Source of the DNA: an uncultured Bacteroidales bacterium
Lineage (GTDB): Bacteria > Bacteroidota > Bacteroidia > Bacteroidales > UBA932
DNA length: 64,000 nt
Assembly: GCA_949296645.1 (NCBI GenBank)
Contig: CASFPH010000003.1
Location: forward strand, 62,001-126,000
Reading direction: 5' to 3'
In this document: positions 9,794 to 17,365 of the stretch, piece by piece
Layout of the letters: each line of letters begins with the position of its first letter
Position numbering within the stretch: the stretch's first letter is position 1
Program-made: the position numbers and the translations under genes
The notes under the pieces: generated by a model
The model's database searches: none
What the model saw: only the letters and a program-made list of their open reading frames with translations
What the model was told of the DNA's origin: nothing

Positions 9794-11173
9794 TCAGAAC
9801 ATGTAATCCCATGCAGGCAGTTCTACAGGTTTGGTCTTAAGTGCCTTCAGAGCTTTTTCACTCAGATATTTCCTGTTGATCACTATCCTGAACATATATT
9901 CGTCAAACCATTTGTCAGTAAAGGTAATGTATCCGTTGTGTCCTGCAGACGGTCCCCAGCTGTTTTCGAATTCCCATTTTACAGGCCTGTCATTTTCATC
10001 AGTATCGACAGCGATAAGTACCATTGCATGGGCAGAACCGCTCTGACGCGTAAGAATACGGGCTTTCTTATCCATTGAAAGGTCTATTCCGAACAATGAT
10101 TCGTAATCGTACATATCAGGGTCTGCAATACCTTCAGCCGAATTGAACTGTTTTCCGACATCGCATGACGTATACATTCCTTCATTCGCCTTGATAGAGG
10201 CTATTGCAGCCGTCTTTATCTCTTCATTAGGCAGATTCAGATACACCCAGTTTATACCTTCTATGGTATTTCTGTAATTTGCGATATCATAAACCTTGTA
10301 ATATTCCCTTGTAGGGTCGTTCATTATCATGATATAGTTTTCAGGACTGTAATCGGCAGGGATGATGCTCTTGTAGAAATCCTGCGGAGTTGTGGTAAGC
10401 GACTTGACTTCCCCATCCGCAGTCTGATACCTCCATGTAAACTCTACAGGCGGTTCGCCGAGACAAAGAGCCAGAATTCTGTATACTTCCTTCATTATCT
10501 CCAGCTTTCTTGCCTCAAGTTCCTTTGAACCTGCGCCTGCTGCAGCAAGTTCCCGGAGTTCATATCCGCCTGCACGCAATCTTTCATTAAGAATGCCCCT
10601 CATCTGTGACGTATTGTTGGAATGTTCTGTTTCAGGCATTACGCTCTGTGGAACTACTCCGTATTTTCCTGCTATGTTATAGAACAGATTCCATACACCT
10701 CCGTCACCTACTGGCGAACTGAAATAGAAAGAGACATCCCTGTCCAGGAAAATATCCCTGTCAGCCGTAGCTATTACATTTTCCAGGAAAAGATTGCTCT
10801 TTTCGAACATATCCCAGAAAAAGTTATAATTGTGAGAAAAGTCAAAGGAGTTGATATTGAACTTTTCCATTACCGAAGGCCTGAGTACATTCATGGAGGT
10901 AAACATCCAGCATCTTCCGGAACTCTGCTGGTCGGTAATTCCCTTTACATCGACCCGGTACTTAAAATAATGGTCTATCTTGCCCTGGAGATCCCTGTTC
11001 AGGACAAACGACTTCAAATTCTTGTTGCCGGATATTGCATTCTGCAAGGCAGTCGTAGCAGCATCCTTCTTGAAGGAATCCCTGATTTTAGCCAGGTCAT
11101 CCTTGTCTATACTTTGTGCAGACAAAGGAAGTGTCATTGCACCCACAGCAAGAGTAAGGATAAATCTTTTCAT
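9794..11173 (-). CDS. Secreted C1 (bleomycin-hydrolase type) cysteine peptidase
   Basis: A 459-residue papain-fold protein of the C1B/aminopeptidase C group. The oxyanion Gln and catalytic Cys are in DQQSSGRCWMF (near residue 85-95), the catalytic His in SGSAHAMVLIAVD and the Asn in ENSWGPSAGHNGY. Unlike the classic cytosolic PepC it starts with a signal peptide (MKRFILTLAVGAMTLPLSAQS), so it acts in the periplasm or is exported. Its C-terminus lacks an obvious anchor. It is the first gene of a two-gene operon with a small lipoprotein. A TATCTTTG -7 box lies about 75 bases upstream of its start. Confidence 0.9.
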   Translation of the reverse strand: MKRFILTLAVGAMTLPLSAQSIDKDDLAKIRDSFKKDAATTALQNAISGNKNLKSFVLNRDLQGKIDHYFKYRVDVKGITDQQSSGRCWMFTSMNVLRPSVMEKFNINSFDFSHNYNFFWDMFEKSNLFLENVIATADRDIFLDRDVSFYFSSPVGDGGVWNLFYNIAGKYGVVPQSVMPETEHSNNTSQMRGILNERLRAGGYELRELAAAGAGSKELEARKLEIMKEVYRILALCLGEPPVEFTWRYQTADGEVKSLTTTPQDFYKSIIPADYSPENYIMIMNDPTREYYKVYDIANYRNTIEGINWVYLNLPNEEIKTAAIASIKANEGMYTSCDVGKQFNSAEGIADPDMYDYESLFGIDLSMDKKARILTRQSGSAHAMVLIAVDTDENDRPVKWEFENSWGPSAGHNGYITFTDKWFDEYMFRIVINRKYLSEKALKALKTKPVELPAWDYMF

Positions 11174-11247
11174 TTTTTGAAATATTTAGCAGTTATTAAA
11201 AAAATTAATACGATTTTTGCAATAATATTTGATTTTTACTTATCAAA

Positions 11248-11255
11248 CAAAGATA
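11248..11255 (-). promoter_or_regulatory. -7 box of the C1 peptidase operon
   Basis: TATCTTTG on the minus strand matches TAnnTTTG. It would give a leader of about 70 bases before the start at 11173. No good -33 element is seen. Confidence 0.45.
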
Positions 11256-11264
11256 GCACTTTTA

Positions 11265-12569
11265 ATGGAAATAGCGATTATTGTATTTCTTATTATTCTC
11301 AACGGGGTTTTTTCGATGTCCGAAATAGCTCTCATCTCAGCAAAAAAATCCACGCTCCAGAACGAGGCGAAAAAAGGCAGCCGGCTTGCTTCGAAAGTTC
11401 TCAACCTGGCAGGAGATCCTGACCGTTTTCTGTCTACAGTCCAGATAGGAATAACACTGATAGGCATCCTGACCGGTATATATTCAGGAGACACCATAGC
11501 CTACGACTTTGCGGACTTCATAGAAAGACTCGGTGTAAGCGGCCAATATTCATTCATGATAGCCCAACCAATAATAGTAATAGTCGTCACTTATCTGACA
11601 ATACTTTTCGGAGAACTCGTTCCGAAACGCATAGGACTTACCGCTGCAGTAAAAGTATCCAAGATCGTGGTTACCCCCATGATTTTTCTTTCCAAGATAG
11701 CCTCCCCTTTCGTATGGTGTCTTTCCAAAAGTACGAAAGCCGTATTCACGATGCTCGGTATAAATTCATCCGAAAACATAACAACTGAAGAAGACATAAA
11801 GACTGCCATAGAAGAAGGTAAACAGAGCGGCGAGGTTCAGGAAGTGGAACAGGACATAGTGGAAAGGGTATTCTCCATAGGAGACATGACAATAGACAAC
11901 ATAATGACACACAAAAGTGACATTGCATGGATAGATTCGCACATGTCCAACGGTGAAATCAAAGACTATATCTATGACAATCTCCACCAGACATATCCTG
12001 TTGCGGAAGGCAGTCTCGACAATATAATAGGCATAGTCCACCTCAAGGAACTTTTCGGAAAACTTGACAATCCTGATTTTTCAATATACACCGTTGTAAA
12101 AAAGCCTAAGTATTTCCACGAGAATATGGCCGTATACAGAATGCTCGATGAATTCCGGTCATCAAACACCAATTTCGGAGTAGTCTGCGACGAATACGGC
12201 TCTCTTCAGGGAATAGTAACTGCAACCAATCTACTCAATACATTGCTTGGCAACATTCCCGGCAACTACGGCACAGACTCCGATATCATAGTCAGCAGGG
12301 AAAAGGGAGGATGGTATGTAGACGGTCAGTGCGGTATATTCCAGTTCCTCGAATATTTTGACATGATTGACCTTTATGAACAGAAGGAATACAACACCCT
12401 GAGCGGTCTTCTTCTCGAAAAGCTGCAACATATACCATCCGTTGGCGAATCTATAGAATGGAACGGATTCTCGATTGAAATAGCCGACATGGACGGTCCG
12501 AGAATAGACAAACTGCTCGTAACCGACAACAGGCACAAGAGCACACCGGATATGGATAAGGCCGAATAG
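11265..12569 (+). CDS. CNNM/CorC (HlyC) family membrane protein with CBS pair
   Basis: About 434 residues with the three-domain layout of this family: an N-terminal DUF21 membrane domain (first helix EIAIIVFLIILNGVFSMSEIAL, three more by residue about 150), a CBS pair at about 200-320 (TIDNIMTHKSDIAWID and the VVCDEYGSLQGIVT segment) and a C-terminal CorC_HlyC domain. Members are linked to Mg2+/Co2+ efflux or ion homeostasis; the old name hemolysin is not supported by function. The start at 11265 is preferred over one 12 codons upstream because the first membrane helix begins there. It converges on the thioesterase gene with six bases between. Confidence 0.9.
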   Translation: MEIAIIVFLIILNGVFSMSEIALISAKKSTLQNEAKKGSRLASKVLNLAGDPDRFLSTVQIGITLIGILTGIYSGDTIAYDFADFIERLGVSGQYSFMIAQPIIVIVVTYLTILFGELVPKRIGLTAAVKVSKIVVTPMIFLSKIASPFVWCLSKSTKAVFTMLGINSSENITTEEDIKTAIEEGKQSGEVQEVEQDIVERVFSIGDMTIDNIMTHKSDIAWIDSHMSNGEIKDYIYDNLHQTYPVAEGSLDNIIGIVHLKELFGKLDNPDFSIYTVVKKPKYFHENMAVYRMLDEFRSSNTNFGVVCDEYGSLQGIVTATNLLNTLLGNIPGNYGTDSDIIVSREKGGWYVDGQCGIFQFLEYFDMIDLYEQKEYNTLSGLLLEKLQHIPSVGESIEWNGFSIEIADMDGPRIDKLLVTDNRHKSTPDMDKAE

Positions 12570-12575
12570 GCAAAA

Positions 12576-13352
12576 TCAGGACATCAGATAATCCAGCCTG
12601 ACCGAAAATACGGATACATCTCCGCGGACTCCTTCAATGAACACATGAAGAAGTCCGTTATCTCCATGCTCCATATGCCTTCGGAACTGTATATGGTCTC
12701 CGGCAACGGCTTCATGGTTGAAATTGATGCAGAAACTCTTCAAGATTCCTTCTTTAATGATATCCGCATCTATCCTGTCCATCGCCCATTCTATATATTT
12801 GGCATTGTTCACATGACCGTTAAGATCAAGATCCGAATACTTCACCTTATGCGAATCCAGATTCTCAGCATCGGGAGACAACTCCAGTTTCTCTGCCGTT
12901 CCTGCAATGGCATCCCTTCTGCAGACATAATTATCAACAGAATCCTCGTTTTTGAGAAGTCTTTCGAAACGATGGATACGTCGGCTTTCTACATTTATGA
13001 TAAGCCAGGAACTTGTTATGGCTGCCGCTATCTCCCCTCCGGATTTCCTTACTATGAAATCCCTGACGGAAAAAAGTCTGTCCTGCCCCTTGTGCCACGT
13101 TTCTATTGAAATTCTGTCCCTCCATCCGGGATTGTCGTAAATTTCGACATACAGACGGGAAAGCACCCATACTACATTGCTGGCCATAAGGTCGTCATAA
13201 CCGAAACCAAGTTCCGTAGCATGCTGATAAGCAATCTCCTGTGCCAGATTAAGCAATGCAAACGGTTTCATCTGCATTTTGAAATCTGTCTCGTAACTGT
13301 TGACCCGATAGTTTTCCTGATATGTCTTTACTGAGGATTCCATAATTGTCAT
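12576..13352 (-). CDS. Acyl-ACP thioesterase (FatA/FatB-like)
   Basis: A 258-residue double-hotdog protein of the PF01643 type. The first hotdog begins YRVNSYETDFKMQMKPFALLN; WVLSRLYVEIYDNPGWRD is a family core segment. The second half has YSDLDLNGHVNNAKYIEW, with the Asn-His catalytic pair typical of acyl-ACP thioesterases. It hydrolyses acyl-ACP to free fatty acid in the cytosol and so affects the length of fatty acids made. The promoter region is shared with the divergent acyltransferase gene, a sensible pairing for lipid metabolism. Confidence 0.88.
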   Translation of the reverse strand: MTIMESSVKTYQENYRVNSYETDFKMQMKPFALLNLAQEIAYQHATELGFGYDDLMASNVVWVLSRLYVEIYDNPGWRDRISIETWHKGQDRLFSVRDFIVRKSGGEIAAAITSSWLIINVESRRIHRFERLLKNEDSVDNYVCRRDAIAGTAEKLELSPDAENLDSHKVKYSDLDLNGHVNNAKYIEWAMDRIDADIIKEGILKSFCINFNHEAVAGDHIQFRRHMEHGDNGLLHVFIEGVRGDVSVFSVRLDYLMS

Positions 13353-13366
13353 TTTTAATCAGGACT

Positions 13367-13374
13367 CAAAGATA
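13367..13374 (-). promoter_or_regulatory. -7 box of the thioesterase promoter
   Basis: TATCTTTG on the minus strand, 15 bases before the thioesterase start. The divergent TACCTTTA box is 12 bases away, so the two promoters are nearly back to back. Confidence 0.5.
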
Positions 13375-13386
13375 AGCATTTTTTAC

Positions 13387-13394
13387 TACCTTTA
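13387..13394 (+). promoter_or_regulatory. Probable -7 box of the acyltransferase operon
   Basis: TACCTTTA matches TAnnTTTG at all but the last base, 24 bases before the acyltransferase start. No clear -33 TTTG was found. Confidence 0.35.
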
Positions 13395-13417
13395 CGCCCC
13401 TAAACCGCAAGAATAAA

Positions 13418-14806
13418 ATGACCGGCAAAAAGAAGATACAGGACAGAGATACGGTGTATGAAATAATCAGGTTATATGCCGGTGCAGTCTGCAAAACATC
13501 TTACAGGATATCGGAAGTATACGGAAGGGAGAACATTCCGCAGGACGGTGCCGTAATTTTCACCCCCAATCACACAAGCGCTCTTACAGATGCATTTTCC
13601 GTACTTTTCATGAACAAAGGAAGAAAAGTATTCGTAGCAAGGGCAGACATATTCCGGAACAGTTTTTTTGCAAACATACTGTACTTCTTCAAGCTGATGC
13701 CTATCAACAGGATAAGGGACGGAAAATCCAATATGGCGAAAAATGCCGATACTTTTTCCAAAGCGACTTCCGTCCTCATGGACAGGGTGCCTTTCGTCAT
13801 TTTCCCCGAAGGTACTCATAGGGCAATGCACTCAATAATACACCCGCTCCAGAAAGGAGTATTCAGAATAGCGCACGAAACATTTTTGAAGATAAATTCC
13901 GAACTGTCTCCGGAAAAACGCTTTCCTGTATACATCGTTCCGATAGGCATCGAATACGGAAATTATTTCAGAATACGTTCTACAAAACTCATACACATAG
14001 GTAAGGCCATAGACACCACTTCATACTTCGCTGAGGGAATCTGCCAAAACGGCTCTGAAAGTGAATTATACAACAGAATGAGGGAGGATCTCCAGAAAAA
14101 GATGCGGGACCTGATACTTTATGTACCAGACAACGAAGCCTATAATTGTCTTCTTGACCTTTGCAGAATACTGTCTCATGAAACGGCCATTGCCGGAAAC
14201 ATGGATGACAGCAGTCTGTCCGGAAGGCATAAGGCAAACAAGGAAACGTTGAGGATTCTTGAAACCTCAGGGAACCTGTCTGGCACCATAGCCAAATACG
14301 GGGAAAGGATATTTGCTCTGAGACAGAGACACCGGATAAGAATATGCTCAATAACCAGATATCTGTATCATGATAACCGCAGGGACTGCGCCGTCCTGAA
14401 CGGTCTGTCAATATGGAATATGGCTTTGCCGGAAAACATCATAGCAAGAACGGCCATACTTCTGCTGCTGCTTCCATACCAGACCGTTTCGCTCCTGTTT
14501 TATTCGCCTTTGCTGCTATGCGATGCCGTCATAGCCAAAAATTTAGAGGACAAAGCCTTTATCAGCAGTATACGCATGTTCCTGAAACTTACGTTATGGC
14601 CGATGATCCTCATATGCTCCTTTTTCATAAACAGTTTTCTGCCACTTTTTCTGTGGTTCGCCCCATCATTTATATATGATTACGGAAGAAATGTACGCAT
14701 TGCAGTTTCCGATATGAAAATCAGAAAGAACAAAGAATTGAAAAAGCTTCTGTCCAACACTTTGAATGAATACAAAACAATACTTAACTCCAACAATATA
14801 AAATGA
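13418..14806 (+). CDS. PlsC-like glycerol acyltransferase with C-terminal membrane domain
   Basis: A 462-residue protein. The PlsC acyltransferase domain spans about residues 20-250, with the catalytic NHTSALTD (H-x4-D) motif near residue 50 and the FPEGTHR acceptor-binding motif near 130. A helical linker and about three membrane helices follow (TAILLLLLPYQTVSLLFY, LTLWPMILICSFFINSFL, LPLFLWFAPSFIY). It probably acylates lysophosphatidate or a related lipid at the inner membrane. The length and membrane tail exceed standard PlsC (about 240), so the true substrate may differ. It overlaps the next gene's start by four bases. Confidence 0.8.
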   Translation: MTGKKKIQDRDTVYEIIRLYAGAVCKTSYRISEVYGRENIPQDGAVIFTPNHTSALTDAFSVLFMNKGRKVFVARADIFRNSFFANILYFFKLMPINRIRDGKSNMAKNADTFSKATSVLMDRVPFVIFPEGTHRAMHSIIHPLQKGVFRIAHETFLKINSELSPEKRFPVYIVPIGIEYGNYFRIRSTKLIHIGKAIDTTSYFAEGICQNGSESELYNRMREDLQKKMRDLILYVPDNEAYNCLLDLCRILSHETAIAGNMDDSSLSGRHKANKETLRILETSGNLSGTIAKYGERIFALRQRHRIRICSITRYLYHDNRRDCAVLNGLSIWNMALPENIIARTAILLLLLPYQTVSLLFYSPLLLCDAVIAKNLEDKAFISSIRMFLKLTLWPMILICSFFINSFLPLFLWFAPSFIYDYGRNVRIAVSDMKIRKNKELKKLLSNTLNEYKTILNSNNIK

Positions 14807-15774
14807 AAAAATCGTTTCTGATAGCTGCTGTATCCCTTATTACGGCCACCTCATGCCTCGAGGAAAAATCAATCGAAGTCTGTCTCTCCGATGACAATAT
14901 CACCTATGAAGGAGGCAAACTGCTCGCATATGTAAGAAGCAACTCATCGTGGAGCATTGTATCCGACAATCCAGACATTATATTGAGCCACAAGGAGGGC
15001 AATGGGGACAAGGACGTAATCATAACAGTTCCGGCAAATACGTCCGAAGAGGAAAAGACATTTACTATAACATTTTCAACAGAAAGCCCTGAGCAGGCAA
15101 CAGCTGTAGCCGAAATACATCAGTCGCTTCCGGAACTTCTTTATGGAACGGAAAAATATAAAATAAAGCTGATGAAAGACGGAAGATGGTGGATGGTCGA
15201 AAATCTGCGTATGATACCCGAAGGGAAAACAGTTTCGGACAATCCTGACGACGGAAACGGAATATGGTATCCATTCTCTGTAGAAAACCAGACTGTTATC
15301 AAAGACGAAGAAGGAATCATAAAAAAAGGCTATCTCTACAACATTCTGACTACATTCGGCATAGACCGGATTACCGAAGAAAACTGTGCGACTTTTGAAG
15401 GGCAACGCGGACTTTGTCCCGAAGGATGGCATATTCCTACTCAAGCCGAAGCCGACGAACTGGTAAAGGCATACTACTCCGAAGAACAGAAAGGAGCATA
15501 CATACCTCTTCTTGAAGAAGACGGCTTCAACATGGAACTCGGAGGATTCCTTTTGAAAAACAGCATAGACATGGAAGGCTCATATCACAAAACTTCAATA
15601 GGACAGATAATGCTTTCCACAAAAGCAAGCCTTGACCTGGAAAACGGAAGATCATTCCACAAAGCCATAGTTCCCACAATCAACACAAAATACAACAGAA
15701 TAACAATAACAAATTCTTCCAGCTACGCTGGTCAATCCATAAGATGCATAAAAGACCTGAACACCCAGAATTAA
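14803..15774 (+). CDS. Lipoprotein with BACON-like and FISUMP domains
   Basis: A 323-residue surface lipoprotein. The signal peptide ends in a lipobox with Cys at about residue 18 (ITATSC). Residues about 25-110 form a BACON-like beta-sandwich (GGKLLAYVRSNSSWSIVSDN, ending in TAVAEIHQS), a fold often used for mucin or glycan binding in Bacteroidetes. Residues about 125-320 are a FISUMP domain: WWMVENLRM, GLCPEGWHIPTQAEADEL and the terminal GQSIRCIKD. Its ligand is unknown. It overlaps the acyltransferase stop (ATGA) and is followed after 20 bases by crcB. Confidence 0.8.
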   Translation: MKKSFLIAAVSLITATSCLEEKSIEVCLSDDNITYEGGKLLAYVRSNSSWSIVSDNPDIILSHKEGNGDKDVIITVPANTSEEEKTFTITFSTESPEQATAVAEIHQSLPELLYGTEKYKIKLMKDGRWWMVENLRMIPEGKTVSDNPDDGNGIWYPFSVENQTVIKDEEGIIKKGYLYNILTTFGIDRITEENCATFEGQRGLCPEGWHIPTQAEADELVKAYYSEEQKGAYIPLLEEDGFNMELGGFLLKNSIDMEGSYHKTSIGQIMLSTKASLDLENGRSFHKAIVPTINTKYNRITITNSSSYAGQSIRCIKDLNTQN

Positions 15775-15794
15775 CTGAGAAACAGGCATAAATC

Positions 15795-16196
15795 ATGATC
15801 AAGACACTGATATTGATAGGCTCCGGCAGTTTCATAGGCGGCATTATGAGATACCTGATATCCGGACACTTAAACTCGGCAGTACTGAAATCCATACACT
15901 TCAGTTCAGGCCCACTCAGCACCTTCCCTTTAGGTACATTCGCTGTAAATATATCAGGTTGCTTCCTTATCGGCCTGCTTTATGGGATATTTGAACGATA
16001 TGACATGATGAACCATGATTTCAGAAATTTTTTCATTGTCGGCCTTTGCGGAGGATTCACTACATTCTCGACATTCATCAATGAAAATTTCCAACTAATG
16101 AAAGACAGCAACTTCATGCTCATGTCCATATATACAGCACTTAGCCTGTTCATCGGACTCATAATGCTCTACACCGGAAGCCTCATCACCAAATAG
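15795..16196 (+). CDS. crcB: Fluoride channel CrcB/FluC
   Basis: A 133-residue protein with four membrane helices, the family's normal size. Diagnostic segments are GGIMRYLIS near residue 14, [18 protein letters not shown] near residue 45 and [12 protein letters not shown] near residue 80, which holds the Phe/Thr residues lining the fluoride path. It works as a dual-topology dimer exporting F-. It is the last gene of the acyltransferase/lipoprotein run, 20 bases after the lipoprotein stop. No separate fluoride riboswitch fits in that gap. Confidence 0.93.
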   Translation: MIKTLILIGSGSFIGGIMRYLISGHLNSAVLKSIHFSSGPLSTFPLGTFAVNISGCFLIGLLYGIFERYDMMNHDFRNFFIVGLCGGFTTFSTFINENFQLMKDSNFMLMSIYTALSLFIGLIMLYTGSLITK

Positions 16197-16366
16197 ACAA
16201 ACTATCAACAAAACTTCAAGACCCACCGTCAGACAGAATACAACCAATCGCTGCCAGAGGGTACTCTGAGGCAGGTCACGTTTCTGGGGCCAAATCGAGT
16301 GTGTAATCGGCGTCGTACGGAACTATCTGAAAATGAACTGATTGACGCGGAGAGCTCTTACTGACT

Positions 16367-16388
16367 CGCCTGAAATTCAGGCGTTTTT
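16367..16388. repeat. Palindrome in first module B copy
   Basis: CGCCTGAAATTCAGGCG at 16367-16383 is an almost perfect palindrome followed by TTTTT, like a compact terminator on the plus strand. It is the counterpart of the longer hairpins in copies 2 and 3. Confidence 0.7.
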
Positions 16389-16549
16389 CGGGTAAGTGTG
16401 CAAGCTGCGTTTTTATATATTGCTGATAATCAGTGAAGTATCGCGCAGCTGCAAACAGACTCACCTGCACCCGCAGAAGAAAAATTGAACCAATCGGCGT
16501 CGTACTGAACTATCTGAAAATGAGCTGATTGTCGCGGAGAGCTCTTACG

Positions 16550-16585
16550 GACTCACCTGAAATTCGGGCGTTTTTCAGGCGAGTC
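16550..16585. repeat. Long hairpin in second module B copy
   Basis: GACTCACCTGAAA at 16550-16562 pairs with TTTCAGGCGAGTC at 16573-16585 with a single G-T/A-C type mismatch, leaving a 10-base loop. Confidence 0.75.
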
Positions 16586-16794
16586 TGCAAGCCGAGTTTT
16601 TATATACAACTGAAAATCAGTGAAATACCTCGGGAGCGCCAACGGACTCGCCAGCAGCCTCGAAAGAAAAATAGACCCAATCGCCGTCAGAAGGTACTCT
16701 GAGGCAGGTCACGTTTCCGGGGCCAAATCGAGTGTGCAGTCGGCGTCGTACGGAACTATCTGAAAATGAACTGATTGACGCGGAGGACTCTTAC

Positions 16795-16832
16795 GGACTC
16801 ACCTGAATTTCGGGCGTTTTTCAGGCGAGTCT
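16795..16832. repeat. Long hairpin in third module B copy
   Basis: The same stem as in copy 2, GGACTCACCTGAA against TTCAGGCGAGTC with a slightly changed loop. Conservation of the stem while the loop varies suggests selection or a shared origin for the structure. Confidence 0.7.
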
Positions 16833-16945
16833 GCAAGCCGAGTTTTCATATATTGCTGATAATCAACAAAGTACCTCGGAGTCGCAAATGCAAGCCGAGT
16901 TTTCATATATTGCTGATAATCAACAAAGTACCTCGGAGTCGCAAA
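16832..16945. repeat. 57-bp perfect tandem duplication inside third module B
   Basis: The segment starting TGCAAGCCGAGTTTTCATAT at 16832 is repeated without visible change from 16889. This is a recent duplication because other copies of the module carry the segment only once. Confidence 0.85.
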
Positions 16946-17170
16946 CAGACTCGCCAGTCGCCGCGAAAGAAAAATAGACCTAATCCCCGCCAGAAGGCAC
17001 TCTGAGGCAGGTCACGTTTCCGGGGCCAAATCGAGTGTGCAGTCGGCGTCGTACTGAACTATTTGAAAATGGAAAATGAACTGATTGACGCGGAGAACTT
17101 CTACGGACTTGTACGGGGTTGCCTGGAATTGAAGCAATGTTAATCAATTACGGAGAACTTAAGCAATGCA

Positions 17171-17215
17171 CCCTGCGTGACAGGCAGGTATTCTAACCAG
17201 CTGAACTACCACACC
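17171..17215 (-). pseudogene. 5' fragment of a tRNA-Asp(GTC) gene
   Basis: On the minus strand, 45 bases starting GGTGTGGTAGTTCAGCTGG match a bacterial tRNA-Asp from the first acceptor base through the D arm and a full anticodon arm (CCTGC-CTGTCAC-GCAGG, anticodon GTC). After the following GG the sequence turns into TGCATTGCTTAAG and no variable loop, T arm or 3' acceptor strand is present in the following 70 bases. The gene therefore cannot make a normal tRNA. A perfect promoter remains upstream. Confidence 0.8.
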
Positions 17216-17234
17216 TTTTTTTGTTTTGCGGATG

Positions 17235-17266
17235 CAAATATATGAACAATATTTTAATTGTGCAAA
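17235..17266 (-). promoter_or_regulatory. Promoter of the tRNA-Asp fragment, facing the repeat array
   Basis: On the minus strand TTTG (17263-17266), 20 bases, then TATATTTG (17235-17242): a perfect Bacteroidetes promoter ending 19 bases before the tRNA fragment. A second TATATTTG overlaps the -33 element. Transcription would pass through the fragment into the repeats. Confidence 0.75.
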
Positions 17267-17303
17267 TATAATTTCAGTTTTGTAAGTATGATTTTATTTG
17301 CCT

Positions 17304-17338
17304 TTTGATAGCTTTCTCCCGAATCTTTTGTAATTTTA
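17304..17338 (+). promoter_or_regulatory. Possible promoter of the PCMD-protein gene
   Basis: TTTG at 17304-17307 and TAATTTTA at 17331-17338 (last base off consensus) with a 23-base spacer, 27 bases before the gene start. Confidence 0.35.
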
Positions 17339-17365
17339 TGCGCTCGTAGTTTAGGGTTATCAATT

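Larger units (their letters stand above)
16246..17113. repeat. Mosaic array of a two-module structured repeat (A-B-B-A-B-A-partial B)
   Basis: This non-coding stretch is built of two modules. Module A (about 60 bp, core ACTCTGAGGCAGGTCACGTT) occurs at 16246-16304, 16679-16739 and 16982-17042. Module B (about 187 bp, starting TCGGCGTCGTAC and ending AAGAAAAAT) occurs at 16305-16491, 16492-16678, 16740-16981 (enlarged by an internal 57-bp duplication) and 17043-17113 (cut short). Copies differ by scattered substitutions but keep a central inverted repeat. The tract 16197-16245 may hold an older remnant (ACCGTCAGACAG). No credible coding frame covers it. It runs into a truncated tRNA-Asp gene. 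I do not recognise the family. Confidence 0.85.

Noticed and set aside
15775-15794. Fluoride riboswitch before crcB
   Set aside because: Only 20 bases separate crcB from the preceding gene, too short for the aptamer.
16775-17005. Small repetitive protein on the plus strand
   Set aside because: The open frame arises from the 57-bp duplication, has no ribosome site or family resemblance and does not continue into the other repeat copies.
16246-17113. CRISPR array
   Set aside because: The repeated units are 60 and about 187 bp long, are themselves diverged and have no unique spacers; there are no cas genes in the window.
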